Shown here one piece after another: positions 1 to 8,014 of a DNA stretch of 36,222 nt. Made by a program: the position numbers and the translations under genes. The notes below the pieces were generated by a model. It made no database searches, was not told where the DNA came from, and saw only the letters and a program-made list of their open reading frames with translations. The DNA is taken from positions 1-36,222 of the forward strand of contig JAAUQO010000039.1 of the NCBI GenBank assembly GCA_012032775.1, in the 5' to 3' direction. Positions within the stretch are counted from its first letter, which is position 1. Each line of letters opens with the position of its first letter. Source of the stretch: Oscillochloris sp. (GTDB lineage Bacteria > Chloroflexota > Chloroflexia > Chloroflexales > Chloroflexaceae).

Positions 1-416
1 GGTCGGACAGGCCCACCCCGCGTCAGCAGCGCCTCCACCCGCGCCCGGCGCTTGCGCGGCGGCAGCTTGCCCGCCAGATCCATCGGCAGGCGCACGTTCT
101 GGGCGAGGGTCAGACCCGGCACCAGATTGAAGAACTGAAAGACGATCCCGATCTCGGTGCGACGCCACACCGCCAGTGCGTCCTCGCTCTTACCGGCGAG
201 CCTTTCGCCCGCGATAGTCACCGTGCCGGAGGAGGGCCGATCCACACCGCTGAGCATGTTCAGCAGGGTGGACTTGCCGCTCCCCGACTGGCCGACGATA
301 GCCACGAACTCGCCCGCCCGCACCTGGAACGAGATCTCCTTAAGCACCTGTACCGTGGTGTCGCCGACGGGGAAGCTTTTGTTCACGCCCTGAAGCTCGA
401 TCAGCACATCACTCAT
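1..416 (-). CDS. ABC transporter ATP-binding protein (MacB/LolD-like), 3'-truncated by window edge
   Basis: Only the N-terminal part lies in the window. The protein begins MSDVLIELQGVNKSF and has a Walker A motif (GQSGSGKST) about 40 residues in, then a Q-loop region (IGIVFQFFNLVPGLT) typical of the LolD/MacB/FtsE class of ATPases that energise FtsX-type permeases at the cytoplasmic membrane. Its ATG at 416 overlaps the stop of the permease gene (409-411) by 8 bases, so the two are translationally coupled. Near the window edge the frame gives ...LLTRGGPVR; removing one G from the run at 17-20 restores ...LLTRVGLSD, the sequence expected in this family, so a one-base insertion there is likely. 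The signature motif and Walker B lie outside the window. It is the second ATPase of this operon and may pair with this permease or with one beyond the edge. Confidence 0.85.
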   Translation of the reverse strand, partial: MSDVLIELQGVNKSFPVGDTTVQVLKEISFQVRAGEFVAIVGQSGSGKSTLLNMLSGVDRPSSGTVTIAGERLAGKSEDALAVWRRTEIGIVFQFFNLVPGLTLAQNVRLPMDLAGKLPPRKRRARVEALLTRGGPVR

Positions 417-2818
417 ATGCGAGGCTCTCCTGGACACTCATTCTGATGGCCTGCTGGGCCGGCGAGAGGCTGGCAATCACCGCGATCACCGCAGCCAGAG
501 CCAGCCAGATCCACACGCCCAGCCACTCGTATTGGAAGACGACGGTGATGCCCAGAGATGCGCCGATCAACGCGGCGGTAGCGAGGCTGGCCGGGTAGCT
601 CAGGGCGAAGGCGATCAACCAGCTTAGCAGGCCCATCACCAGCCCCTCGATCACGAGTTGGGTGCGGATCCCGCCGGGCGTCGAACCGATCGCCCGCAGC
701 ACGCCGATCTCGCGCCGCCGCTCCAACACCGCAATCGAGAGGGTTCCATTCAACGAGATCGCGCCCACCCCGGCCACGATCAGGGCCACCAGCAGCAGCA
801 GGCTGATCACCACCGAGGTGTTGGCAAGTTGGGCCGCACTGCGCTGGGTCACCGTCGGCGCGTCCGAAGTCTGGACGGTGATGCCCTGGTTCTCGAAAAA
901 GGCCCGCACCTGGGCGGCCAGAGCCACCGTCCCCGCAGGCGAGCCGTCGGCACTCTGGAGCTGTACCCGGTTGATGGCTTGGCTCCCGAGCAGATCGAAC
1001 AGGGTCGCGCGGGGGGCGAGAACGCCGCCGGCCATGGTGATGTCGATCACGACACCCACCACCTGCCAGTGCTCCTGGCTGGCCCAGCGCCGCTCGCCGC
1101 CGGGGTCGGGGATGCTGACCAGAACCCAATCTCCCGGCCCGACACCTAGCTCGTCGGCCTCGCTCTCATGCACCACAAGGGCGTAGGTGTCTCCGGGCTG
1201 GAGCCCCCGGCCCGCAGAAATTGTTGGGCTGTAGCTTTGCGTCGGCAACGGCACACCTGTAAGCAGCACATTTGGATCATCAACCTGCTCAGGTGCATTG
1301 GTTCGGCGGATGGTGGCACTTTGGAGCCGCCAGCCTTCCACCCCGCTTACCCCGTCGAGCCGAGCTGCCTGCTCCACGCGCTCCAGCGAGGTCGGTTCGG
1401 CCAGATCAAGCTGCACCTGGTAGGGGTAGGCCTGGATCAGCACACCGCCGAGGGTGAAGACCAGCGCGGCGCGGGCGCTCAGCACCGCCATAAACGTCAG
1501 CCCGGCGCCGGCCAGAGCGAGTTGGGTGGTGCCGACGCGCCCCAGGTTGCGAAAGGCGTTGCTCAGAGCCAACGAGACCGTGCGAGGCACTCCGCGCAAG
1601 CGGGCGAGGAGATCGTCGAGGCGGCTGCCGCCCCTAAGGCCGTACGAACTGATCGCCTCGCGAACCGTTACGCGCGCCCCCCGCAGTACCGGGAACGCCG
1701 CCACAAACATTGGGGCAACCAGACAGATCAGTACCTGATAGATGATCGGCGCGGGGAGGACGATCCAATCGGCCGGAGTGAGCCCAAGCATCGCCACCAT
1801 GCTCTGCCGCAGTGCGTTGCCCGCCAGCAGGCTCAGAGGTACGGAGACGAGCAAGGCGATCAGTCCGTAGGCCAGCACGATCGAGAAGTAAACAATGAGA
1901 ATCTGCCCGCTGGTGGCGCCGATGGCCTTGAGCTCGCCGATCTGTGCGGTCTGCTGGGCGACGATCGCCATCACCGTGTTGTAGATCAGCAGCAGGCCGA
2001 GCACAACGGCGATCACGCCGATCGACTGGAGAATCACGCCGACGCTCTCGATCGGATCCTGGAAGAAGGCCCGGTTCGGGTCGGCGACTTTGGTGTTGTC
2101 GATGCTGGCGGGTCCCACATCGAAGCCGTAGCGCTGCAACGTGGTCTGGATCGCCGTAGCCGCAGCCGTGGCCGCCGGGGGGTATAGTCGGGGACGCTGG
2201 CGATCACCTGAACGAAGCCGTCCTGGCCGGTGAGGCGGGCGAAGTGTGCCCGCGAGGTGTAGAAGATCGGGTCGCCGCCAAGGGTGGCCGAGAGCTGGCT
2301 GAGGTTGTAGAGCGTGCCGCCGATCTCAGCCGTAGTGGTGCGATGGTCAATTTGGAGTCGACCCGGTCGCCGATGCCGACCGGGAAGCCCCGCTCGACGG
2401 CAAATTGGCGGCCCTCGGGCCATGTTCCACGTTCCAACTGCACCAGCGCGAGCCGCTGGTCGGCGTAGTCGTCGCGGGCCTGCAGGATGGCCGGGCGCCA
2501 GGGCGCGGCAGGGCTTGGCCGCCAGTTGACGCCGGCGACCATGATCCCTTCCACAGCGGCGAGTTGTGGGTCGGCGCGGAGCACGCGCAGCAGGGTGTCG
2601 TCGGCGGGCGGCGTGAGCGTGATCGCGATCGCGGGCGGCCGAGTGGGGAGGTAGGAGCGGCGAGTATCCTCGCCAATGCCGCTCCAGGCGGTGAAAATGG
2701 CGCCGATCACAAACGCGCCGATGGCGATGGTGAGGATGGCCTGGATGGTGCGCTGCTTGCTCCCCCACAGGTCGAACCAGATCTTGTGGCGCAGCGCCGT
2801 CGAGAAAATGCCGAACAT
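409..2818 (-). CDS. FtsX/MacB-type ABC transporter permease, two frameshifts
   Basis: Three overlapping frame segments make up one permease: an N-terminal part from ATG 2818 (MFGIFSTALRHKIWFDLW...), a middle part covering about 2340-2180, and a C-terminal part from about 2180 to the stop at 409. Two one-base losses explain the breaks, one near 2338-2345 and one in the C-run (minus strand) at 2177-2182, where seven Cs instead of six restore ...VPDYTPPAATAA... into ...LQRYGFDVG. The corrected gene is exactly 804 codons (803 residues). It has an N-terminal membrane anchor with a large extracytoplasmic domain, FtsX-type membrane segments in the middle, a second extracytoplasmic domain and a final FtsX block (ERRREIGVLRAIGSTPGG). 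A GGAGG ribosome site lies just before the ATG. It probably exports a lipid, lipoprotein or peptide with the adjacent ATPases. The frame breaks could be sequencing errors or real decay. Confidence 0.85.
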
Positions 2819-2820
2819 CG

Positions 2821-2946
2821 CTATCCTCCACCCCGGCGTGCATACCGCTTGATGACGTTCAGCGTGCGGCCCTGCTCCAGCAGATGCTGTGGCCGCCGGT
2901 CGATCGTCGCGTGATTGCCGGCGCGAGCGAAAATAGGGTTGTTCAT
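2821..2946 (-). CDS. 41-residue ORF between ATPase and permease
   Basis: A short frame starting with ATG at 2946, one base after the stop of the upstream ATPase gene (2948-2950), and ending two bases before the permease ATG. It encodes a basic peptide starting MNNPIFARAGNHATIDRR and ending in RYARRGGG. The last codons contain the GGAGG ribosome site of the permease. The exact fit between two coupled genes suggests it is translated, perhaps only to couple translation. It has no membrane segment or recognised domain, and it may be a chance frame. Confidence 0.35.
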   Translation of the reverse strand: MNNPIFARAGNHATIDRRPQHLLEQGRTLNVIKRYARRGGG

Positions 2947-2947
2947 G

Positions 2948-3697
2948 TTACTGACCTTCCGAGAGGGCGGACGCGCCGCTGGTGACGGGCGACGCCGGCC
3001 GGGTGTCATGAATAATTCGGCCCTCGCTCAGCTCAATCTGCCGCGGCATCCGAGCCGCCAGATGCTCATCCTGAGTGACCATCAGGATGGTTTTGCCCGC
3101 ATCGACGAGATGGTTGAACAGATCGAAGACGACCGCGCTGGAGTCGGAGTCGAGGTTGCCGGTAGGCTCATCGCCCAGCACAAGGGGCGGGTCGTTGGCG
3201 ATGGCGCGGGCGATGGCGGCGCGCTGCTGCTGGCCGCCGCTGACGCGGGACGGAAGCTTGTGGAGGTGGTCGCCAAGACCGACCTGGCTTAGCAGCGTTG
3301 CCGCCCGCTCACGGCGCTCGCCGGCGGAGTATCTGCCGGCGAGTTCCATCGGAAGCATCACATTGTTGAGCAGGGTCATGGTCGGCAGCAGGGCGAAGAA
3401 CTGGAAGACGATGCCGAGCGAGGCGCCGCGCCAACGGGCGCGAGCCGCCTCGCCCATGCGGTGAATCTCCTGGCCATCGACCCGCACCACACCTGCGCTG
3501 AGGCGGTCGATGCCGGCGATGAGGTTCAGCAGGGTGGACTTCCCGGCGCCCGAGTGGCCGACAATAGCGACAAACTCGCTGCGGAGCACCGTAAATGAGA
3601 TGCCGCGCAACGCCGGGATCTGGGTCGGTCCGACCTTGTAGGTGCGCTGAAGCCCTTCAACCTCGACGAGCGGGTGCGGGGAAACGGTATTCGACAT
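2948..3697 (-). CDS. ABC transporter ATP-binding protein (MacB/LolD-like)
   Basis: A 249-residue nucleotide-binding subunit. Walker A is GHSGAGKST, the Q-loop is followed by FFALLPTMTLLNNV, the signature is RVSGGQQQRAAIARA, and Walker B plus D-loop is LVLGDEPTGNLDS, with the H-loop position in MVTQDEH occupied by Q-D (LolD/MacB proteins usually have T-H-D here), an unusual switch residue. The frame is open upstream to 3853, but ATG 3697 is chosen because it begins a normal family N-terminus (MSNTVSPHPLVEVEGLQRTYKVG) and has GAGGAT about 12 bases upstream; the upstream extension is low-complexity. It is first in an operon with the 41-residue ORF, the FtsX-type permease and a second ATPase. It drives export or extraction at the cytoplasmic membrane by ATP hydrolysis; the substrate cannot be told from the sequence. 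Confidence 0.9.
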   Translation of the reverse strand: MSNTVSPHPLVEVEGLQRTYKVGPTQIPALRGISFTVLRSEFVAIVGHSGAGKSTLLNLIAGIDRLSAGVVRVDGQEIHRMGEAARARWRGASLGIVFQFFALLPTMTLLNNVMLPMELAGRYSAGERRERAATLLSQVGLGDHLHKLPSRVSGGQQQRAAIARAIANDPPLVLGDEPTGNLDSDSSAVVFDLFNHLVDAGKTILMVTQDEHLAARMPRQIELSEGRIIHDTRPASPVTSGASALSEGQ

Positions 3698-3880
3698 TGC
3701 GGAATCTATCCTCGTGCTACTGGTGGAGCTTACACAGCGGCCCGATAGCACGATGCCCGCTGCTTTGATGCCTGAGCGCGCTGCCGGGCGGCTCGCCAGT
3801 CCGGTATGCGCTCCTGGATCAGACTCAAGCATTCTGCTCACCGCTATAAGCACAGCATACGCGGATGGAACGCCGGCGGG

Positions 3881-3924
3881 TATCCTCGTTGGAGGGGGTG
3901 AGTGATACCCTCATTTGGAGGGGG
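3881..3924. repeat. Imperfect direct repeat, each copy a small hairpin
   Basis: Two copies of a TACCCTCATTTGGAGGGGG-like unit lie at 3881-3898 and 3906-3924. Each contains its own short inverted repeat (CCTC/GAGG and CCCTC/GAGGG with a 4-5 base loop). They sit upstream of the minus-strand ABC operon (start 3697), in the 511-base stretch 3698-4208 that holds no convincing gene. A role as operator or leader element for that operon is possible but unproven. Confidence 0.45.
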
Positions 3925-4005
3925 ATCCATAGCCCACCATGCATGGGCGCTTGTGCAAACTTTGCTTCGACGGCGGCAGATCTGCATGGCGCTGGTCATA
4001 ACAAC

Positions 4006-4044
4006 GGGTGGGATGCCGGCGCTTTTGTCGCCAACATCCCACCC
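4006..4044. terminator. Strong hairpin without T-run between PIG-V-like gene and ABC operon
   Basis: GGGTGGGATG (4006-4015) pairs perfectly with CATCCCACCC (4035-4044), and an inner GGCG/CGCC stem (4018-4021 with 4029-4032) extends the structure. No T-run follows on either strand. It lies downstream of the minus-strand gene ending at 4209 and upstream of the ABC operon, so it may mark the end of the first transcript. A second hairpin (CGCCGG/CCGGCG, 4110-4125) lies between it and the gene. Confidence 0.4.
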
Positions 4045-4123
4045 CATCGCCAGGTAAACCATCTCAAACCGATTATGCTGCTGCTATCCCTTTACTCACC
4101 CAGAAGCGGCGCCGGCACACCGG

Positions 4124-4158
4124 CGATGCCTGATGCTTGATGCCTGATGCTTGATGCC
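4124..4158. repeat. Five-copy 7-base tandem repeat (TGATGCY)
   Basis: Five contiguous 7-mers: CGATGCC, TGATGCT, TGATGCC, TGATGCT, TGATGCC. This can also be described as a 14-base unit repeated about 2.5 times. It abuts the CGCCGG/CCGGCG hairpin at 4110-4125 and lies 50 bases downstream of the PIG-V-like gene on the minus strand. Confidence 0.8.
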
Positions 4159-4208
4159 CGACCGCGTTGCCGCGCGCCTCGGCTGTGCCACGGCCCGCTC
4201 CCGTTGCT

Positions 4209-5411
4209 TCATCCTACCCAATATCCATTCGCGAACATAATCGTGAAAAGCGCCAGTCCCAGCAGCGAGAGGGACGTGATCAGCCGATCGACCCAGGGGC
4301 GTGCGCCCCATTGCGCCAGCACAATAAAGGCCGGGAAGAGCACCCACATATATCGCCGCTGGCTCATCCACAGCCCGGAACTGAGCGGAATTAACACGCC
4401 GGGAAGCATAAGCGCCGCCTCAGGCCAGCGTCGTTGAACCAGCAATACAATCGCGATCGTCAGGAACAGGAGCACAAACCCGGCGTCGATCCAGGTATCG
4501 AGCGGCAGTCGGCCGGCAGCAACGGCGGCCAGCCAGCCCTCACCCGGCGTCTGGAACAGCGCCGCGATCAAGCCCAGCGGCGAAGTCGGCTCGCGTTCCC
4601 AGGCTGCAGCTGCATGCACGAAGGCCAGTGGATCGCCGAAACGCAGGTACAGGTAGCCCATGTATGCGCCACTACCGAGTGGCGCGGCGCATGCGGCAAA
4701 CACAGCCGGCCAGGGCGCGCGCACGCCATTGGCATTCCGGCGCTGCCGCCACCACTCCAGCACCAGCATCGGCCCGACTATCACCCCCACAAAGCGGCTC
4801 AGTGCGGCGGCAAAAGCCAGGATCGCCGCGCTCTCCCACCAGCCGCGCCGGGCCATGTACAACGCGCCCACTGCACAGAAAAGCCAGAGCGACTCGCTGT
4901 AGATCGCCGAGCCAAAGAAGGCACTCGGGAAAATCAACAAATACCAGACCGCCCGTTCGGCCACCTGCGGCCCCCACTCGTCGGCGGTGAGCCGGTAGAG
5001 CAGCAGGGCCGCGCCCAGCAATGCCAGGTTGCTGATGATCAGGCCGGCGACTGCCGTACTGCCGATCAGACTGCCCAACACACGCATCAGAAGCGGCAAT
5101 AACGGCCAGAACGCCACCGACGGCAACGGCACCCCGGTATACCGATAGCCCTCGTCGGCGATACTGAGATAGAATCCGGTATCCCAGCGGCTTGCAAACA
5201 CGTCGAGCAACAGGTTATCGACGCCGAACAAATGGTACGGCGGCGGCGCTATTGCGTCATTCAACAATGGCCCGCCCAGATACGCCGCCAGCACCACCAC
5301 ACCTCGGCTGATCACGAAGGCCGCCACCGTGACCCAGAACCAGCGGGCTGTCAGGAACGGCAGCGGCAATGTTCGTAGCGGAGCCACCGATACGGCGGGG
5401 AACCATTTCAT
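4209..5411 (-). CDS. PIG-V-like mannosyltransferase (multi-pass membrane protein)
   Basis: A 400-residue integral membrane protein with about ten hydrophobic segments. Residues 75-89 (RWDTGFYLSIADEGY) match the lumenal/extracytoplasmic R-W-D-x-x-x-Y-L-x-I-A-x-x-G-Y motif of the PIG-V / Mannosyl_trans2 GT-C family, whose eukaryotic members add mannose from a polyprenyl-phosphate donor to GPI precursors. A later motif (LIFPSAFFGSAIYSESLW) is also typical. Bacterial homologues are usually annotated as mannosyltransferases of unknown acceptor. ATG 5411 is chosen over the in-frame ATG 5462 because TAGAGG sits five bases before it and the upstream codons look non-coding. It is third in a minus-strand group after a DUF2723 gene and a secreted IPT-like gene, about 100 bases after the latter, with a hairpin in between. 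Substrate is inferred, not shown. Confidence 0.8.
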   Translation of the reverse strand: MKWFPAVSVAPLRTLPLPFLTARWFWVTVAAFVISRGVVVLAAYLGGPLLNDAIAPPPYHLFGVDNLLLDVFASRWDTGFYLSIADEGYRYTGVPLPSVAFWPLLPLLMRVLGSLIGSTAVAGLIISNLALLGAALLLYRLTADEWGPQVAERAVWYLLIFPSAFFGSAIYSESLWLFCAVGALYMARRGWWESAAILAFAAALSRFVGVIVGPMLVLEWWRQRRNANGVRAPWPAVFAACAAPLGSGAYMGYLYLRFGDPLAFVHAAAAWEREPTSPLGLIAALFQTPGEGWLAAVAAGRLPLDTWIDAGFVLLFLTIAIVLLVQRRWPEAALMLPGVLIPLSSGLWMSQRRYMWVLFPAFIVLAQWGARPWVDRLITSLSLLGLALFTIMFANGYWVG

Positions 5412-5437
5412 ACACGCCTCTACAAAGCATGTGGTGT

Positions 5438-5468
5438 TCCGGGTTGGCAGCGAAGGTGTCAACCCGGA
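5438..5468. terminator. Long hairpin without T-run after the IPT-like gene
   Basis: TCCGGGTTG (5438-5446) pairs perfectly with CAACCCGGA (5460-5468). Three further inner pairs (one G-U) leave a 7-base loop, so the stem is about 12 pairs. It lies between the stop of the secreted protein gene (5515) and the PIG-V-like gene start (5411). It may be a terminator, an mRNA-protecting structure or a processing site. Confidence 0.4.
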
Positions 5469-5514
5469 GGCCTATTCGGTTCGTGCGGACGAAGCGTACC
5501 CGTGCCGAACAACC

Positions 5515-6030
5515 TCAGCGAAACAGCATCGGCAGATACACCAACTGGCGGGCGATTTGATCAGGCAGTGCGAACACTGTATCCTCCGCTTCCGCCGCAC
5601 GCAACGGCGCATCGGCCGTCAAGCGGAATCCGGTCTGGGCTGCGGCTGCATCCAACGGAGCATGATCGTCTTCATCGACCTTCAGTTCAATTCCGTAGAA
5701 ACCGAGATCGCTCGCGCTGGTGCTGTCGATCCGCAGGAAAAATGAGCCAAGATCATCGCTGCGAACCTCTCCAAGCTCGACACCATTCACCAACAGCAAC
5801 AAGCTTTCATTGGAAGGGAAATGAATGCCGGTAATGGTGAAACTACTCCCCGGCGCGCCTTCGTCATAATTGATCGCCAACTCGGGGCCGTTCCCATAGG
5901 TGCCGGAAAAGAGCTGCCAACGGAATTGTTCCGACGGCAGGGCGATGTATGGCAGCAGCAACATGCCGCCAAGCAGCAACCCGAGCGCGAGTCCGAAGCG
6001 TACACGTCCGTTCATTGGTGATGTGGTCAT
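5515..6030 (-). CDS. Small secreted/anchored protein with IPT/TIG-like domain
   Basis: A 171-residue protein. Residues about 11-30 (FGLALGLLLGGMLLLPYIAL) form a hydrophobic signal or anchor segment. Residues about 45-120 read like one immunoglobulin-like IPT/TIG fold: a GAPGSSFTITGIHFPSN strand pair, then VNGVELGEV and DDLGSFFLRID, as seen in many Chloroflexota surface proteins. The protein ends LVYLPMLFR, a short hydrophobic proline-containing tail also seen in another secreted protein of this window. An AGGAG ribosome site lies seven bases before ATG 6030. It sits 39 bases after the DUF2723 gene, so they are probably co-transcribed. Because TMEM260 (DUF2723-related) of animals O-mannosylates IPT domains, this protein is a candidate acceptor; that link is an inference. 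Serine/threonine-rich spots occur at SSFTIT and DSTSASD. Confidence 0.7.
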   Translation of the reverse strand: MTTSPMNGRVRFGLALGLLLGGMLLLPYIALPSEQFRWQLFSGTYGNGPELAINYDEGAPGSSFTITGIHFPSNESLLLLVNGVELGEVRSDDLGSFFLRIDSTSASDLGFYGIELKVDEDDHAPLDAAAAQTGFRLTADAPLRAAEAEDTVFALPDQIARQLVYLPMLFR

Positions 6031-6069
6031 AAAAAATCTCCTGCGTAATCCGCATGCTAAGAACCAGGA

Positions 6070-7583
6070 TCACTTCGATTCTTCACGTGGAACAATCCGA
6101 TATAGTGGGCCAACCCGGATCACGCGCATCGAATGCAAGATCGTGCTGGTTGGGCTATCGATATAGACCGGGCGTACGGCCGCCTCGCGCGCAATCAAAC
6201 GCTGCATGTCGGTTTCGCTGATCAGAAAGCGGTTGATCGCCTGCACATCGGGGCGTTGCCCTTCAACCAGTTGCAGATATTCGATCAGCGGTACGGTTTC
6301 CCACCAGCCGAAGATCAGCGCATTTGCCTCGACGGTCGCCAGCGCCGATTCGCCGCGCAGCCTGGCGCTGTCGTCGCCGGCCCGACTCACCAGCGGCAGG
6401 TTCCAAAGGCATGCCGCCAGCACCACAGCACAGATTGCGCCGTGCAGAAGGCGCGCCCGATCACGGCGCCGGTTCCGTCGCCGGCCCAGGTGAGAATCTG
6501 CTGGTAGCCGGCCGCAAGCCAGATCGCCCAGATCACATAGGCCGGCAGAAACATGGTGTTTTTGTCGATCACACGATAGGCAATGTAAAAGCCGGCGTTC
6601 AACAAAAACATCGCGCTGAGTGCAAGGGCGAACTGCCAATTCCGCCGAAACAGGCTTGCCAATCCCAACAAACCCGGCGCCAGCCCAAGCACAAAGAAAC
6701 TCTGGGCCAGTTGCACGCCAAAGTTGCGTGTCTCCGTCACCAGGTCTTGCACCGTATACCCGAGCATCTGACCGGTGAATTGACCACCGCGCATCAACCA
6801 CCAGAGATTGCGCGGATCGCTGAGATCGATCGCGATAAACTGGCCGGCGCTGTTGTACATGCCCAGGTAGTTAAAGGCCGGCGCGAACGCAGCGCGCAGC
6901 GGCAGATACAGGTAGATGCTGAGGCCAAGTATGCCGGCACCGCAGGCGAGCAGGAGATTCCGGGGGTTCAGAAATTGCCGCGGATGGGTCGTGAGCACAT
7001 AGATTAAACAACCCGGCACCAGCAACGCCGTCGCAAGGTGATGGCCCATGCTCAGGCCACCCAACAACGCCAACCCGGCCAATCGACCGGCGCTGGGATA
7101 CGCGGCCCAACGCAGCAGCAGCAACAGAATCGCCGCCATCAGCGCCGTATGCAGCGTGTAGACCTCGGCGATCAGTGAGAGCGCCCAGAAGTAGGGTGCG
7201 CAGGCAAGTAAGCCAAGGGCGCCCAATGTCGCCACGGGGCCGATCTGAAAGCGGCGTAAGATCCGGTCGGCGAAGAGCATGGTGAGTGCGCCGCTCACTG
7301 CCGAGAGCAAATTCATGCGGTAGCCCACATCAGCGATCGGTAATTTCGCCCAGAGATTCCCCAGCAACAAATAGAGCGGATAGCCGGTGGCTCGGGTTAG
7401 CCCGCCGGTTGCGGCAGCCGTTGTGAGTTCGGCGCTGTCGAGGTTATAGATCGTCGGCGCCAGCGTTGCAAGATAGAGCGCAAAAGGCAGCAGAAACGCC
7501 AGCATACTGCGCCAATCAAGGTGTGCGATTGGCGCGAGACGTAGCCCGGTGGATGAGACAGATGGGGAATGTTCAGCGATCAT
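6070..7583 (-). CDS. DUF2723 / TMEM260-like membrane glycosyltransferase, one frameshift
   Basis: A multi-pass GT-C-type membrane protein. The N-terminal region has the DUF2723 hallmark: LAPTIYNLDSAELTTAAATG around residues 41-60 (the acidic D-S-A-E is the probable catalytic site), then GYPLYLLLGNLW and RMNLLSAVSGALT. The C-terminal soluble part (ANALIFGWWETVPLIEYLQ ... QRPDVQAINRFLI) lies in another frame. One missing base near 6444-6460 joins the two and gives 504 residues. ATG 7583 is the start because homology begins just after it; the ribosome site is weak (GTAGTAATAG). DUF2723 proteins are now grouped with protein O-mannosyltransferases of the TMEM260 kind. The gene leads a group with an IPT-like secreted protein and a PIG-V-like protein. 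The frame break may be a sequencing error. Confidence 0.8.
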
Positions 7584-7740
7584 GAATGCTATTACTACAG
7601 TTGTATTTTCGAGCTGTAGACCACGCGTTGGCCCTGGCCGACTGTTGCGATAGTATAGAATGACACAATCGACCACTAAAAGAGAGCCGCCAAACGTCGC
7701 AGACCACCCTGAACCTTGGCCGCATAAAAAATCGCCGCGC

Positions 7741-7791
7741 CCCCGACGAAAGCCGGGGCGGGGCGACGTTATCGCCCCGACGAAAGTCGGG
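7741..7791. repeat. Tandem pair of GAAA-tetraloop hairpins (REP-like)
   Basis: Two near-identical units, CCCCGACGAAAGCCGGGG (7741-7758) and CCCGACGAAAGTCGGG (7776-7791). Each folds into a 6-7 pair stem closed by a GAAA tetraloop (the first has one A-C mismatch). They lie in the 431-base stretch 7584-8014 between two divergent genes, so they are not simple terminators. Apart from these and a promoter near 7884, nothing else was recognised in that stretch. They may be copies of a genome-wide palindromic repeat or a regulatory RNA element. Confidence 0.6.
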
Positions 7792-7863
7792 TCGATTGAG
7801 TCAATGAGCAGAAAACCCACATCCGTGTCAGTGACAAAATATTCATCCAACCAGCCCTACACC

Positions 7864-7892
7864 CTGGAAGTTGAAACTCACTATGTTATAAT
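7864..7892 (+). promoter_or_regulatory. Extended -10 promoter of the two-component operon
   Basis: A consensus TATAAT at 7887-7892 is preceded by TG at the extended -10 position (TGTTATAAT, 7884-7892). The hexamer at the proper distance upstream is weak (CTGGAA, 7864-7869), which is common when the -10 is extended. Transcription would start near 7899, giving a leader of about 115 bases to the kinase gene at 8015. Confidence 0.55.
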
Positions 7893-8014
7893 CGTGGCGG
7901 ATCTGATCTTACGGTGATCACATAATCGCCCTTCTCACTCATACACTCCATCTTCGCCCGATCAATCATTCCAAGCTCGATCCCCGCCGTAAGGTAGCTA
8001 TTCCTGGGGGAGCA

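Noticed and set aside
7871-7892. TTGAAA as the -35 box for TATAAT at 7887
   Set aside because: The spacing is only 10 bases, so the two cannot work together. The extended -10 was preferred.
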